A stretch of DNA of 64,000 bases from Salinibaculum litoreum (GCA_009789175.1 CP046866.1:2790001-2854000); one strand, 5' to 3'. Shown: positions 52,051-61,167, counted from the first letter of the stretch. Notes: generated by a model not told the origin, from the sequence alone. Numbers and translations: made by a program.

Positions 52051-52494
52051 ATGAACTGGTCTCCCTTACAATTTGATACGAACCGTCGGCTACTGCTGGC
52101 ACTGCTTCTCGTTGCGGGCGTCACTGCGCTTGCCGGCTGTAGCCTGAACGATGGGTTCTCGACTTCCGTTGAGGACCCGGCAAACGGAACGGTCATCGAG
52201 AACCTGAGCATTACCGACATCAACGACCACGACGGCGTCCAGTACAAACTCGAATACAGCCTTCCCGCGCGCTCGAACGCTTCGTTCGCTATCGAAGTCC
52301 ACGAACGCACGGGCGACTCCTACGGGCGTGTCGGCGTAACGCCTGTCGACCCAGGCGAAACGGTCCATCGAGACGGTGTCGCCCCGCCCTGGGATGCGGG
52401 TGAGACACGGACGTATCGGGTTCGTGTCGTCGACCGCTCGAACGGGACCACTCTCGATTCGGTCACCATGACTATCGAACGAACGGCGTCGTGA
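52051..52494 (+). CDS. Small exported lipoprotein, 147 aa
   Basis: The N-terminus has Arg12-Arg13, a hydrophobic stretch and the lipobox LAGC ending at Cys30. The mature 117 residues form a predicted beta-sandwich-like region (YKLEYSLPARSNASFAIEVHE and TRTYRVRVVDRSNGTTLDS). No family recognised. It stands alone, with noncoding DNA downstream. Confidence 0.65.
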   Translation: MNWSPLQFDTNRRLLLALLLVAGVTALAGCSLNDGFSTSVEDPANGTVIENLSITDINDHDGVQYKLEYSLPARSNASFAIEVHERTGDSYGRVGVTPVDPGETVHRDGVAPPWDAGETRTYRVRVVDRSNGTTLDSVTMTIERTAS

Positions 52495-52843
52495 GCGCCG
52501 TCGCCGGGCGGGGACGAGTGATACTGTCGGCTGTCACTCTCCCAATCTGCACCAACGCATTGCGGGAGTGTGGAGGCTTGCGGGACGGCTTCGCCGGTGC
52601 GCTCGTACTTACAGCCGACAGTATGAGTCCTCGATAGCGAGTCACGCGTGTGGGCCTGCAAACGGGAGAGGAGTGGGTTCAGGAAAGTACCGGGCGCGCC
52701 GTGGGAGGATGGGAGTCCTTGAGGCCGGTACTGGTGCGCGCCCATCCGTGCAACGACCGTGACAGCATATAAAGCTCCGTCAGACACGCGTTCGACACCC
52801 GCTTTGCCGGGCGTTTTTTGCACCTCCGCGGTGACCGTTGGGT
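52495..52843. other. Noncoding region with several competing inverted repeats
   Basis: No coding frame is convincing here. The region holds the ATACTGTCGGCTGT/ACAGCCGACAGTAT pair (52521-52534, 52611-52624), the GGGCGCGC/GCGCGCCC pair (52692-52699, 52736-52743), the overlapping GTACCGG/CCGGTAC pair (52687-52693, 52725-52731), and GGATGGG/CCCATCC (52707-52713, 52741-52747). The last three cannot all form at once. A TATA box CATATAAAG (52767-52775) is in position for the next gene, and its reverse strand TTTATAT could drive a leftward RNA starting near the hairpins. Confidence 0.55.
52521..52624. repeat. Palindromic element of the ATACTGyCGGCTG family, copy 2
   Basis: A perfect 14-bp inverted repeat at 52521-52534 and 52611-52624 with 76 bases between. 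The arms match the hairpin at 43805-43847. The larger interval suggests an insertion or a larger structured element. Confidence 0.75.
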
Positions 52844-52939
52844 ATGGACTGGCCGGACCTTTTCGACCGCGCCGAGGCGTACGAGGTGACCGTCACAGAG
52901 GTGTGTGAGACGCTCGCTGACCACCGTGACGATGCCTGA
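52844..52939 (+). CDS. Very small ORF (31 aa) coupled to PIN-like gene
   Basis: The ATG at 52844 gives MDWPDLFDRAEAYEV followed by 16 mostly acidic residues; the stop overlaps the start of the next gene by 8 bp (positions 52932-52939). A TATA box is 70 bp upstream. The acidic composition and the overlap make it a plausible real gene. Whether it is an antitoxin-like partner or only a leader peptide cannot be told. Confidence 0.45.
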   Translation: MDWPDLFDRAEAYEVTVTEVCETLADHRDDA

Positions 52940-53399
52940 CGCCGACCCCACCCGTATCGTCGCCGATGCCGACGTACTGGCCGCGGAGTTGCTGGTCGGC
53001 GGCCCTGCCCGCGAGGCGCTCGACGCCGTCCGGGCACACTCCTGGCTGACGCTGGTCGCAAGCGACTCCCTGCTTGCTGATGCACAGGCGGTCATCACGA
53101 CGCTTGCCGACGCCGACCTCGCCGCGGACTGGCGTGCATGTATCGAGACCGAGCGCGAAGCCGTCGACCATCCCGACGGCGACCACCCCGGACTGGCGTC
53201 TGCCTACAACGGCAACGCTGCCCACCTCCTCTCGTTCGACGACGGACTCAGCAGTACCGGGGCGAACCTCTCGTTACAGGGTCACATGAACATAAGTATC
53301 CGTACGCCCGACGCGTTCGCGACGCTGTTCGATGCCGAGGCGCTCTACGAGGCCGTCCACGACGGAACATATCCGGGACCGGACCGAGACGTGTCGTAG
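52932..53399 (+). CDS. PIN-domain-like protein, 155 aa
   Basis: The ATG at 52932 gives 155 residues. It begins with RIVADADVLAAELLVGG, where the first acidic residue matches the N-terminal catalytic Asp of PIN ribonucleases, and contains HLLSFDDGLSS near residue 98, like their C-terminal Asp. The middle is helical. The assignment is by motif only. Translation is probably coupled to the 31-aa ORF upstream. It is convergent with the ITPase gene. Confidence 0.65.
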   Translation: MPDADPTRIVADADVLAAELLVGGPAREALDAVRAHSWLTLVASDSLLADAQAVITTLADADLAADWRACIETEREAVDHPDGDHPGLASAYNGNAAHLLSFDDGLSSTGANLSLQGHMNISIRTPDAFATLFDAEALYEAVHDGTYPGPDRDVS

Positions 53400-53405
53400 T
53401 GGCCG

Positions 53406-54071
53406 CTATCTGGTAGCGTACCACTCGGCGAACTTCGCCAGCGCCCGGCCGCGATGCGAGACGGCGTTTTTCTCGTCGGTGTCCATCTCCGCGAACGTCT
53501 TCCCGTCGTACTCGAAGATGGGGTCGAAGCCGAAACCGCCGTCGCCTCGGGGAGCGACGATTTCCCCCGGCACGACGCCCTCGAAGAGTTTCACCGGGAT
53601 AGCGTCCTCGCCGCCGGCGACCTGTTCGTCGGTCGTGGCACTCGGGCGCTCGTCGGCGGCGAGGTCCTGCCCGCGGCGCTGGTCGTCCTCGCTGCCGCCG
53701 CGGTCGACGGGTTCCGGCGTCGCCGCGAAGCCCTCACCGTCACAGTAGGCGATGACTGCACGGAAGGCTCCGCTGCGCTTTTCCTCTGCCTCTGTGAGCT
53801 TCCATACCCGCTCGATGCCGAGTTTGTCCTCCACGTAGGATGAGTAGGGTCCGGGAAAGCCACCCAGTGCCTCGATTGTCAGGCCGGAGTCGTCGACGAT
53901 GACCGGTTCGCCGGTGTGCTCGTACGCCGCGCGGGCGCCGTGGGCCGCGACGGTGGCGAGGTTGTCGGCCTGTACTTCGGGATAATCGAAGTCGAGTTGC
54001 TCGACCGGTTCGTCGAGGTACTCCTGGGCCTCGTGAATCTTCCCGGGGTTGGTCGTGACGAAGGTGACCAT
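53406..54071 (-). CDS. Non-canonical purine NTP pyrophosphatase (RdgB/HAM1)
   Basis: The enzyme hydrolyses ITP, dITP and XTP and so keeps them out of nucleic acids. The ATG at 54071 gives 221 residues. The signatures are TFVTTNPGKIHEA (3-15), VDDSGLTIEALGGFPGPYSSY (59-79, motif core DDSGL) and GFGFDPIF (179-186), then AEMDTDEKNAVSHRGRAL near the end. An acidic insertion of about 40 residues (116-158) separates the halves, making it longer than usual. Confidence 0.94.
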   Translation of the reverse strand: MVTFVTTNPGKIHEAQEYLDEPVEQLDFDYPEVQADNLATVAAHGARAAYEHTGEPVIVDDSGLTIEALGGFPGPYSSYVEDKLGIERVWKLTEAEEKRSGAFRAVIAYCDGEGFAATPEPVDRGGSEDDQRRGQDLAADERPSATTDEQVAGGEDAIPVKLFEGVVPGEIVAPRGDGGFGFDPIFEYDGKTFAEMDTDEKNAVSHRGRALAKFAEWYATR

Positions 54072-54110
54072 CACCCGGGCGGTCGGTCCGGCCGGAGAAA
54101 GGGGCGTCGA

Positions 54111-54386
54111 TTAGTCGACGATGACTTCGACTGGCTCGCTCTCTTCGTCGTCCTCACTGGACTCGTCGCTGCCGCTTTTCTCCTGATAGAGGAGCGCGCC
54201 GGCAATCGCGACAAGAATCCAGGACCGCCAGTTCGCGAGGTTCACCGTGTACCCGATGCCGAAGGGCTTCTCGACGAGCATTCCCTCGCCGGGCTGCCAG
54301 TACGAGGACAGCAGGCGACGGAAGCTTGGCTTGTCGAAGTTATACGGCACGCCAAAAATCTCACCGGAGGACGGTCTGTCTGCCAT
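54111..54386 (-). CDS. DUF5808 membrane protein, 91 aa
   Basis: The segment PFGIGYTVNLANWRSW (41-56) matches the DUF5808 core. A single hydrophobic segment follows (57-66) and then an acidic tail rich in Glu and Ser. The N-terminus GVPYNFDKPS is typical of the family in haloarchaea. Function unknown. Confidence 0.75.
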   Translation of the reverse strand: MADRPSSGEIFGVPYNFDKPSFRRLLSSYWQPGEGMLVEKPFGIGYTVNLANWRSWILVAIAGALLYQEKSGSDESSEDDEESEPVEVIVD

Positions 54387-54437
54387 ACGCTGAGGTAGGA
54401 CCCCACACGTAATGATGGTTTCCCTGACGGTCGCCGG

Positions 54438-54602
54438 TCACCCGATGTCCGCGAGCGAGTCGTACGGTTCCCAGCACTCACAGCCCAGGTCTTCGACCGA
54501 CTCCACCTCGTCGGGCAAATCCGACAACGGCATCCAGTCCGACTCCTGGTCGGTACAGTCGTCGTCGTGGACCGAGAAGTCGTCTGCAGACATGTACGGC
54601 AT
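54438..54602 (-). CDS. Small acidic cysteine-containing protein, 54 aa
   Basis: The frame from the ATG at 54602 to a TGA at 54438 encodes 54 residues, very acidic (many Asp and Glu) with Cys16, Cys40 and Cys42, the latter two as GCECWE. The opposite strand frame is serine-rich and unlikely. No family recognised; metal binding is possible. Confidence 0.5.
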   Translation of the reverse strand: MPYMSADDFSVHDDDCTDQESDWMPLSDLPDEVESVEDLGCECWEPYDSLADIG

Positions 54603-54632
54603 GGTCCATACTTGGGTGCTAGCGTAGAAAAA

Positions 54633-57047
54633 TCATGGCCTGCGCGAGTGCGTCCACGTCCCCTCGGGGAGCGCGGTGTGGTTCACGCGATAGATAGTCA
54701 CCCGCTCGTTTTCGAAGGCGGTCGATAGCCCACGTTTCCCGTCGAAGTCACGCAGCGTCGTCCCGTAGGTGTCGTTTTCGGTCGGCCCGACGTAGACGTA
54801 GGTCACGTCGTGTTGCCGGAGGACGCTCGCGGCGTCGGACCACTCCCAGCTCTCCTGATAGACGACGTGGGTCGCGTTCTCGCGATGTCCGACCCACTCG
54901 TCCGGCCGGTAGTTGCGCTGGTGATGGGCCCACCCGAGAACGCCCGGGAGACCGGTCATCGTCGCCGCGGTGCTCGTCCACTGGTAGGGCCGGCCCGGCG
55001 CTTCGATGACGACTGGCCGCCCCTCCCGGTCGTCCAGCCAGTCGATAGCGGCCATCTCCTGTGGACGGTTGTACTCCTGTACCGCCAGCCCGTCGAGGCT
55101 GAACTCGTCGTCGTCAGCCAGTTCGTCACCCATCTCCGTGTAGCCGGCAAGCACCGGGAACGGTGCGCTCGCGAGCACCGTCGCGACGACGAGTACACCA
55201 GCAAGCACCGCTGTGGCCGTCCGTCGCCGTCCGCCGTCGGTCGCGGCCCGAGAGGTGTCCGAGATGCGGTGACTGACCCGTTTTCGCACGTCGGCCAGTG
55301 CCTCCCACGCCTCGACGAGTAACAGCGCGCTCACGCCTCCGGCGGCCGCGCCCGCCAGTGTCCAGCCCTGGACGGCCACCTTCAGCGAGGTGTTCCAGCG
55401 TGCGTGTCCTTCGGGCCACGGTGCAACCTTCGCAAAGAGCAGTTCCAGCGAGAGCACGAGGCCGATACCGGCGACCAGCAACACACCCTCGAAGCCGACC
55501 CTGTCGGTCCGGACGAGCAGCCACGCACCCAGCAGAATCGGCCCGGTGACCGCGAGCACCGGGAACGAGAGGGCCGTCAGCAACGCACCGACAGCCACGA
55601 TACCGACGATGGCCCCACCGAGTTGCAGGCGGGGGTCCTGCTCCCGGGCGACCGGCCAGCCGCGGTACCAGACAAAACCCGCAAACAGCGCGAGAATCGC
55701 CCCGTAGATGACCAGGAACTCGACGAGTCCCGACCGCGGCGGGAAGAACCCGACACCCTCGTTTTCGGGGACGTGCCCGAAGACGAGAAACGGCGAGGCG
55801 ATGACGTAGCCGACGAGGCCGACGACGATGGCTGCCGGCACGCCGAGCAGCACACGCCACACTTCCGCCCCTATCCACTGGAGACGGCCACCCTCCGGGT
55901 CCGGGCCGCGGAGGGCGTGGCCGACCCGGGCGGGGAGCAGGGTCGTCGGGTGGGCGTCGGCGGCCGCGACGGCCAGCCAGGCTAGTCCGACGGCCGTCGG
56001 CAGCGACCAGGTGTTCATGAAGCCGAAGACGCCGGCGACAACGCCCAGGCCGCCGACGAGAACCGCAAGCCGGCGGCCCCGACGCTCGGCGGGCAGGCGG
56101 TAGTAACTGAAGGCGAGTGCCCCGGCGACGACGACGTAGCCCGTCGAGAGGGCGTGGCCGTGCAGGTCGGCCTTGACGAAGGAGTACATCGGGAACTCCT
56201 GGATGGTCCCCTCGACGACGTAGCGGACGTACCACCACGACCAGCCGTCGATGGTGCCGGCCCGCTGGTACATCTCGGCGGTCGAGAGGCCGAAGCGACT
56301 GGCCGGGTAGCCCCAGACTGCGGGGCCGTACTCCATCATGAGGTCGCGGGGCAACTGTCCCACCAGCAGCCGAATGGCCGTCGCGAACGACCCCCCAAGG
56401 GCGACGAAAAAGACCCCGAGCGTACCTCCCAGCCGATACGAGCGGTCGGCGGCCGCTGTCACCGCACCCGCGAGGCCGTAGGCGCTGACCACGAGCACGC
56501 CGTAGAAGGTCGCGACGCCGAGGTTGAAGCCGTATCGCAGGTGGGTATCCGTCAGCATCGAGAGGCTGGCCACCTGCAACTGGGTCCCGTAGTAATATCG
56601 CAGTGGTTCGCCGGCGTACCACATGTCCTCCGGCGGCAGCGTCTCCGCGCGGCTCAGCGTCTTCACCAGCCCGAAGTGCAGGAACTGCTCACCGCCGGCG
56701 GGCGTAATCGTCGGTGCCGCCCCACGGAAGAAGGCGAGCAACAGGAATCCGGCCGCGAAGACGGCGTAGGCTCCGGCGACCCCGCGCCAGTCGGGCGTTG
56801 CACCGGACCGGTAGGCCAGCCCGCTGGCTGCAAGCACCGCACCCACACCTCCCACCACCGTGTGGAGGCCGAACGTGACCTGTCCGACGAGGAAGATGAC
56901 CGTCGTCATCCCGAGCAGCGTGACTGGGAGGGAAAACGCGGCCCCGCGTCTCGGCAGGCGCGGGAACAGCCACGCCGATAGCGGTGCGCCGACGGCGGCG
57001 AGGGCGGCGAGGACGAGAAGCCACTTTCCGAGCAGCAGCCACTCCAT
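54633..57047 (-). CDS. DUF2298 (Chlor_Arch_YYY) multi-pass membrane protein
   Basis: The 804-residue protein has about 17 membrane segments and a soluble C-terminal region (after about residue 620). The motif EPLRYYYGTQ (about 146-155) gives the family its YYY name, and SFVKADLHGHALS (about 285-297) is the other conserved exposed segment. The architecture is like GT-C glycosyltransferases, where an acidic or polar loop after the first helices is catalytic, but no enzyme activity is established. The tail ends with WTSTAATMTGLPGVLGW and YVYVGPTEND-type segments. Confidence 0.87.
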   Translation of the reverse strand: MEWLLLGKWLLVLAALAAVGAPLSAWLFPRLPRRGAAFSLPVTLLGMTTVIFLVGQVTFGLHTVVGGVGAVLAASGLAYRSGATPDWRGVAGAYAVFAAGFLLLAFFRGAAPTITPAGGEQFLHFGLVKTLSRAETLPPEDMWYAGEPLRYYYGTQLQVASLSMLTDTHLRYGFNLGVATFYGVLVVSAYGLAGAVTAAADRSYRLGGTLGVFFVALGGSFATAIRLLVGQLPRDLMMEYGPAVWGYPASRFGLSTAEMYQRAGTIDGWSWWYVRYVVEGTIQEFPMYSFVKADLHGHALSTGYVVVAGALAFSYYRLPAERRGRRLAVLVGGLGVVAGVFGFMNTWSLPTAVGLAWLAVAAADAHPTTLLPARVGHALRGPDPEGGRLQWIGAEVWRVLLGVPAAIVVGLVGYVIASPFLVFGHVPENEGVGFFPPRSGLVEFLVIYGAILALFAGFVWYRGWPVAREQDPRLQLGGAIVGIVAVGALLTALSFPVLAVTGPILLGAWLLVRTDRVGFEGVLLVAGIGLVLSLELLFAKVAPWPEGHARWNTSLKVAVQGWTLAGAAAGGVSALLLVEAWEALADVRKRVSHRISDTSRAATDGGRRRTATAVLAGVLVVATVLASAPFPVLAGYTEMGDELADDDEFSLDGLAVQEYNRPQEMAAIDWLDDREGRPVVIEAPGRPYQWTSTAATMTGLPGVLGWAHHQRNYRPDEWVGHRENATHVVYQESWEWSDAASVLRQHDVTYVYVGPTENDTYGTTLRDFDGKRGLSTAFENERVTIYRVNHTALPEGTWTHSRRP

Positions 57048-57124
57048 GCCACGACTCGGCAGCGCATCCCGGATAAGCCTTCTGTGCGCGGTAGCCGGCC
57101 GTTTGTGCCCACTGCCGGCGACAG

Positions 57125-58816
57125 CTACTGGTAGCGGCCCCGTCCCTCTATCTCCCGGAGTCGCTGTAGCACCGCCGGGTCACCGACGGCCCGGTAGGCC
57201 TCCTCTGCTGCGGCCTGCAACTGCTCGGCGTCGTCGGCCGTCCCTGCGAGACTCTGGGCCAGCACGTGGAGGTCCATCGCGTGGTCCTCGGGGTGGCCGG
57301 TGTAATATCCAAGGCCGAAATCGATGAGAAAGACCGACGGCCGGCCGTCGTCGCCGTCGCTGTCTGACTGGCCCGTCCGCACCCGCACGTTGCGCGTCGT
57401 CGGGTCGCCGTGGACGAACCCGGCGTTGTGGATGGTCGCCAGGTGCCGGGCGACTGCCCGGACGTTCGACTCGGTGAGTGCCTCCCGCAAGTCGGCGTCG
57501 CCGACGTGCTGGAAGACCAGCCGCGACTCCCGAACGTCCACATCACGGACCAGCGGCGTCGGTACGCCTGCCCGACGGGCCTCGCTTGTCAGCCGCGCTT
57601 CCTGTCTGGTCCGCTCCCGGCGCAACCGCTCGTCCAGTTGGGCATGGCGGTACGCCCGTGGATTGCGTCGCTTGGTGACCTCGCTGCCCTCGAAGGAGAC
57701 TGTCGCCTCGGCACCGGTGACCTCCTCGCCGGGGCTGCTGTGGCGGTCGACCGACTCGTCGTCTCGCGGCTTCGCCGCTTGACCGTTCGGAGCCCCTCGC
57801 CTCGCTCGGTTCTCTCGCCACGTGACCGACACCTCGTCGGGCCGGAAGTCCGAGTCGATTCCGGAGTCCTCGATGGCCAGCGTGTCGCCGGCAGCGCACA
57901 TCTTCGCACCCAGTACGGCAATCATGCCGGCGTTGTCCCGCAGGAATCGGGGGTCCGGGGCGTAAAACTGTGCGCCGCGTTGCTCACACATCGAGGCGAG
58001 CATCTCCCGGAGGCGGGCGTTCTGTGCGACTCCGCCACCGAGGACGAGTTCGTCGCTGCCGGTCAGCGACAGCGCCCGCTCGCTGACCTCGGTGAGCATG
58101 GCGAAGATTGTCTCCTGCAGCCCGTGACAGATGTCCTCGACGGGGACCTCATTGTCGTACGCGTCCTTCGCGGCGCTCATGATGCCCGAAAACGAGAAGT
58201 CCATCCCTTTGACGACGTAGGGGAGTTCGTGGTACTCGCCCTCGACAGCGGCCTCTTCGACTTTGGGGCCGCCGGGGTGAGACCAGCCGACGTGGCGGGT
58301 GAACTTGTCGATGGCGTTGCCGGCGCCGGTGTCCATCGTCTCGCCCAGCACGCGATACCGGCCGTTGCGATAGCCGAGTATGTGCGCGTTCGCCCCGCTC
58401 GCGTTGAGACAGACCGGCGAGTCGAAGCCGGACTGGTGGCGGCCGATTTCGAGGTGGGCGACCATGTGATTCACCCCGACCAGCGGCACGTCAAAGCGCT
58501 GTGCGACGCTGCGGGCGGCGGTCCCGGCAATCCGGAGACACGGCCCGAGTCCCGGCCCACGCGAGAACGCCACGCAGTCGACCGGTGGGTCGTCGTCGGT
58601 CTGCTCGCGTGCCTGCGTGAGTGCACGCTCGACGACAGTCGGGATGTTGTCGGCCATGTGCTCGGCGGCCTCTCGGGGGTGGATGCCGCCGCTGTCGGGC
58701 ATGTAGGCCTTGGTCTCGATGGTCACGTCGTCGGCGTCGACATCGTAGATGGCGGCGCTGGCAGCCCAGGCTGTGCCCTCGATGCCGAGTACGCGCTTGG
58801 GACTGCCGTCTGTCAT
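57125..58816 (-). CDS. kae1-bud32: Fused Kae1-Bud32: tRNA N6-threonylcarbamoyladenosine synthase and kinase
   Basis: The protein is the KEOPS catalytic core that makes t6A in tRNAs reading ANN codons. The ATG at 58816 gives 563 residues. Kae1 (about 1-330) has the metal-binding HMVAH (117-121) and the nucleotide-binding SGANAHILGY segment. A charged linker follows, then Bud32 (about 360-563) with HGDPTTRN (469-476, catalytic Asp471) and IDFG (498-501). The third residue after the catalytic Asp is the usual Thr; the Leu of HGDL is Pro. Fusion of the two is known in some archaea, including haloarchaea. Confidence 0.95.
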   Translation of the reverse strand: MTDGSPKRVLGIEGTAWAASAAIYDVDADDVTIETKAYMPDSGGIHPREAAEHMADNIPTVVERALTQAREQTDDDPPVDCVAFSRGPGLGPCLRIAGTAARSVAQRFDVPLVGVNHMVAHLEIGRHQSGFDSPVCLNASGANAHILGYRNGRYRVLGETMDTGAGNAIDKFTRHVGWSHPGGPKVEEAAVEGEYHELPYVVKGMDFSFSGIMSAAKDAYDNEVPVEDICHGLQETIFAMLTEVSERALSLTGSDELVLGGGVAQNARLREMLASMCEQRGAQFYAPDPRFLRDNAGMIAVLGAKMCAAGDTLAIEDSGIDSDFRPDEVSVTWRENRARRGAPNGQAAKPRDDESVDRHSSPGEEVTGAEATVSFEGSEVTKRRNPRAYRHAQLDERLRRERTRQEARLTSEARRAGVPTPLVRDVDVRESRLVFQHVGDADLREALTESNVRAVARHLATIHNAGFVHGDPTTRNVRVRTGQSDSDGDDGRPSVFLIDFGLGYYTGHPEDHAMDLHVLAQSLAGTADDAEQLQAAAEEAYRAVGDPAVLQRLREIEGRGRYQ

Positions 58817-59254
58817 GGCTGTGGCTGCGGGAGCGACGGAAAAGACGACTTCGATGTGCGACAGCACGAGACTCCTCCGGGATGGTCTACCCGACGACCC
58901 TCGGCCGAGCGTTCGGGCTCTCTGGCACCATTGGGCGCTGTCGGTCCGTGCATCGGAGGTGTTTTGTAGCGCCCGGCGGGAGAAACTGTAGACAGCACGG
59001 TCGGACGGTTACCTTTCAGCCCACGTGGTCGACACGTGTGGTTCCCACCGACCGACCTACCCTGTCTCTCTTACACTCGCGAGCGACTGCTGTGGCAGTC
59101 TCCGGCCAACACTCGATACCCTTCCCTAGCGTCGCTGACAGTGCTTGCAGCATGGACTGTCTCTCCGCCGAGTCCACACTGGGAGTCACAATCTGTCACG
59201 GACGACGCCAACGGTAAGCAAAATGACGACCGCAGTCTGTCCCCGCGTCAGCGC
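58817..59254. other. Intergenic stretch, 438 bp, no recognised gene
   Basis: Frames in this stretch lack halophilic composition and family similarity. It must contain the kae1-bud32 promoter on the minus strand; no clear hairpin or repeat was seen. Confidence 0.45.
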
Positions 59255-59413
59255 CTACAGCGCAACCCAGCCGCTTGTCCCACACTTTTCACATTCGAGC
59301 TGGACAGCGCCGCGCTCGTTTCGTGGGCCACGGATAATCTCCCGGGAGTCACAGGTCGGACAGCACAGCCACTCGTAAATCGACTTGGTGTCCGAGTCGG
59401 CTTCGGAACTCAT
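59255..59413 (-). CDS. Small zinc-finger protein, 52 aa
   Basis: The ATG at 59413 gives 52 residues with two cysteine knuckles: CPTC at residues 18-21 (preceded by an extra Cys17) and CEKC at 41-44, then GTSGWVAL. The pattern is a zinc ribbon. It is a second example of a one-domain zinc protein in this window. Its role is unknown; transcription- or RNA-related roles are known for some relatives. Confidence 0.75.
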   Translation of the reverse strand: MSSEADSDTKSIYEWLCCPTCDSREIIRGPRNERGAVQLECEKCGTSGWVAL

Positions 59414-59580
59414 CGTACGGGCCTAGGGTGCCCACGGACAAACGCCTGTTGCACCGACAGCTGTGGCTCCATGCTCCCCCAGTCGGTGTCGAGACGCCGA
59501 CTCGATACCCTGTGAGGACATCGGTCGCACAACTCACTCGAACCGATGGAAATTTTTCCAAATCGGACGAAACGACGCTC

Positions 59581-60942
59581 ATGACACGGTTGTCGCGTCG
59601 TCGTTTCGTTCGATTCGCGGCACTCAGTGGTACAGTTGGACTCGCCGGCTGTGGCTCGCAGTCCTCGGACTCCGCTGGCTCCGGCTCCCCGGAGCCGACT
59701 GGTGATGGTCAGAAACCCGGCAGCGACGGCCCGCAGTCGTCCCCCCAGAACCCCCGACTCGTGGAGAAACTCGTCGCACCGGACGGCGAGGAGCGGGAGT
59801 TCTTCGGCTATTCGGCCGACATCTCGGCCGACGGCACGACCGTCCTGGTCGGCGCACGAGACGACACGACGGACGACGGCGAGACGGGTTCGGTCTACGC
59901 CTTCGACCGCGGCGGGGATGGCTGGCAACAGGCTGGGAAGTTCGTCCCCGACGGTGCCAGCGGCGGCGAAAACGTCGGCGACGCCCTCGCCGTCGCCGCG
60001 GACGGCACCACCGCTGTCGTCGGCGCACCAGACGCTTACGGGCCCAACGGTACCGATGGCGCCGTGTACGTCATCGAACGCGACGGCGACGACTGGCAAC
60101 AGGCCGCGGAACTCGGTCTCCCGACAGATAGCGACGTCGAGTCGTTTGGTGACGGTGTCGACATCTCGGCGGACGGCTCGACCGTGGTCGTCGGGTCGTC
60201 GAGTATCTCCGCACCGGCGGACCCGACTGCTGGCTCAGTGTCCGTGTTCAGTTCGGTCGGTGGGAACTGGCAACTGACAGCGATGCCCGGTGACGACGAT
60301 GTCGAATACGACGACGGGTTCGGCGGATACGTCGCCATCTCCGGCGACGGCTCGACTCTCGCTGTCGGTGACACGCTCACATCGACGGCAGTCAACGACA
60401 GTACGGGCATCGCGTACGTGTTCACACGAAGCGGTGACACCTGGTCGCAGGCGGCGTCGTTGGTCCCCGAGGATGTCAGCGAGGATGCCCGGTTCGGGAG
60501 CAGCCTCTCACTCTCCGAGGACGGCGAGACGCTCGCTGTCGGCGCTGTACAGGACGAAACCGACGACGGATTCGATGCAGGGTCCGCCTACGTCTTCTCG
60601 ACAGACGGCACGACGTGGCAACGGGAGGCCAAGCTGTTGCCGGACGAGCGCACAGCGTCTGACAGGTTCGGCACCGTCGATATCTCCGGGGACGGACAGC
60701 TGGCGGTTATCGGTGCCATTGGAGCCAACACTGGCGAGTACGAGGCCGGCGCCGGCTACGTCTTCGAACGTGACAACGACTGGCAACAGGCTGCCGAAAT
60801 CGTCCCCGACCAGCTCGCTGAACATGACGGCTTCGGAGGCGATGTCGCTATTTCCGGTGACGGAACACGTGCGCTGTTCGCGGCCGGCGGTGATAACGAG
60901 ATAGGTCCCAACGCCGGTGCGACGTACACGTTCGACCTCTAG
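59581..60942 (+). CDS. FG-GAP-repeat Tat lipoprotein
   Basis: The ATG at 59581 gives 453 residues. Three arginines at 6-8 followed by FV form a Tat signal, and the lipobox LAGC ends at Cys24. After a Ser/Gly/Asp-rich linker there are about seven FG-GAP type repeats, each with the core DISADGTTVLVGA or DGSTLAVGD and a VYVFxxDGDxWxQ strand, which form a beta-propeller like that of integrins. Such propellers bind ligands outside the cell. A TATA-like AATTTTTCC precedes the start. Confidence 0.88.
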   Translation: MTRLSRRRFVRFAALSGTVGLAGCGSQSSDSAGSGSPEPTGDGQKPGSDGPQSSPQNPRLVEKLVAPDGEEREFFGYSADISADGTTVLVGARDDTTDDGETGSVYAFDRGGDGWQQAGKFVPDGASGGENVGDALAVAADGTTAVVGAPDAYGPNGTDGAVYVIERDGDDWQQAAELGLPTDSDVESFGDGVDISADGSTVVVGSSSISAPADPTAGSVSVFSSVGGNWQLTAMPGDDDVEYDDGFGGYVAISGDGSTLAVGDTLTSTAVNDSTGIAYVFTRSGDTWSQAASLVPEDVSEDARFGSSLSLSEDGETLAVGAVQDETDDGFDAGSAYVFSTDGTTWQREAKLLPDERTASDRFGTVDISGDGQLAVIGAIGANTGEYEAGAGYVFERDNDWQQAAEIVPDQLAEHDGFGGDVAISGDGTRALFAAGGDNEIGPNAGATYTFDL

Positions 60943-61167
60943 AGCAGACGTGGCTGGCGGTTGCTGTGCAGTGTAGTGGCGGGAGAACTATCCCAGAGAC
61001 GTGCCCGAGCAGCCTTCCACGCGAGCGGGGAGCGTGGGCTCGTGAGAGCCTGCTCTCACGGCGTTTTCACTATTGCTTTTGCAAGGGTGCGCGCCGTCAG
61101 GCACACCCGAGACCGGACGTGGTTCGAGAGGCGCAGAGCGCCTCTCGTAACACAGCAAAGAGTTGTC

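Noticed and set aside
52687-52750. Possible tRNA in the noncoding region
   Set aside because: The complementary 8-bp arms enclose only about 50 bases, and no T-loop or anticodon arm could be built.
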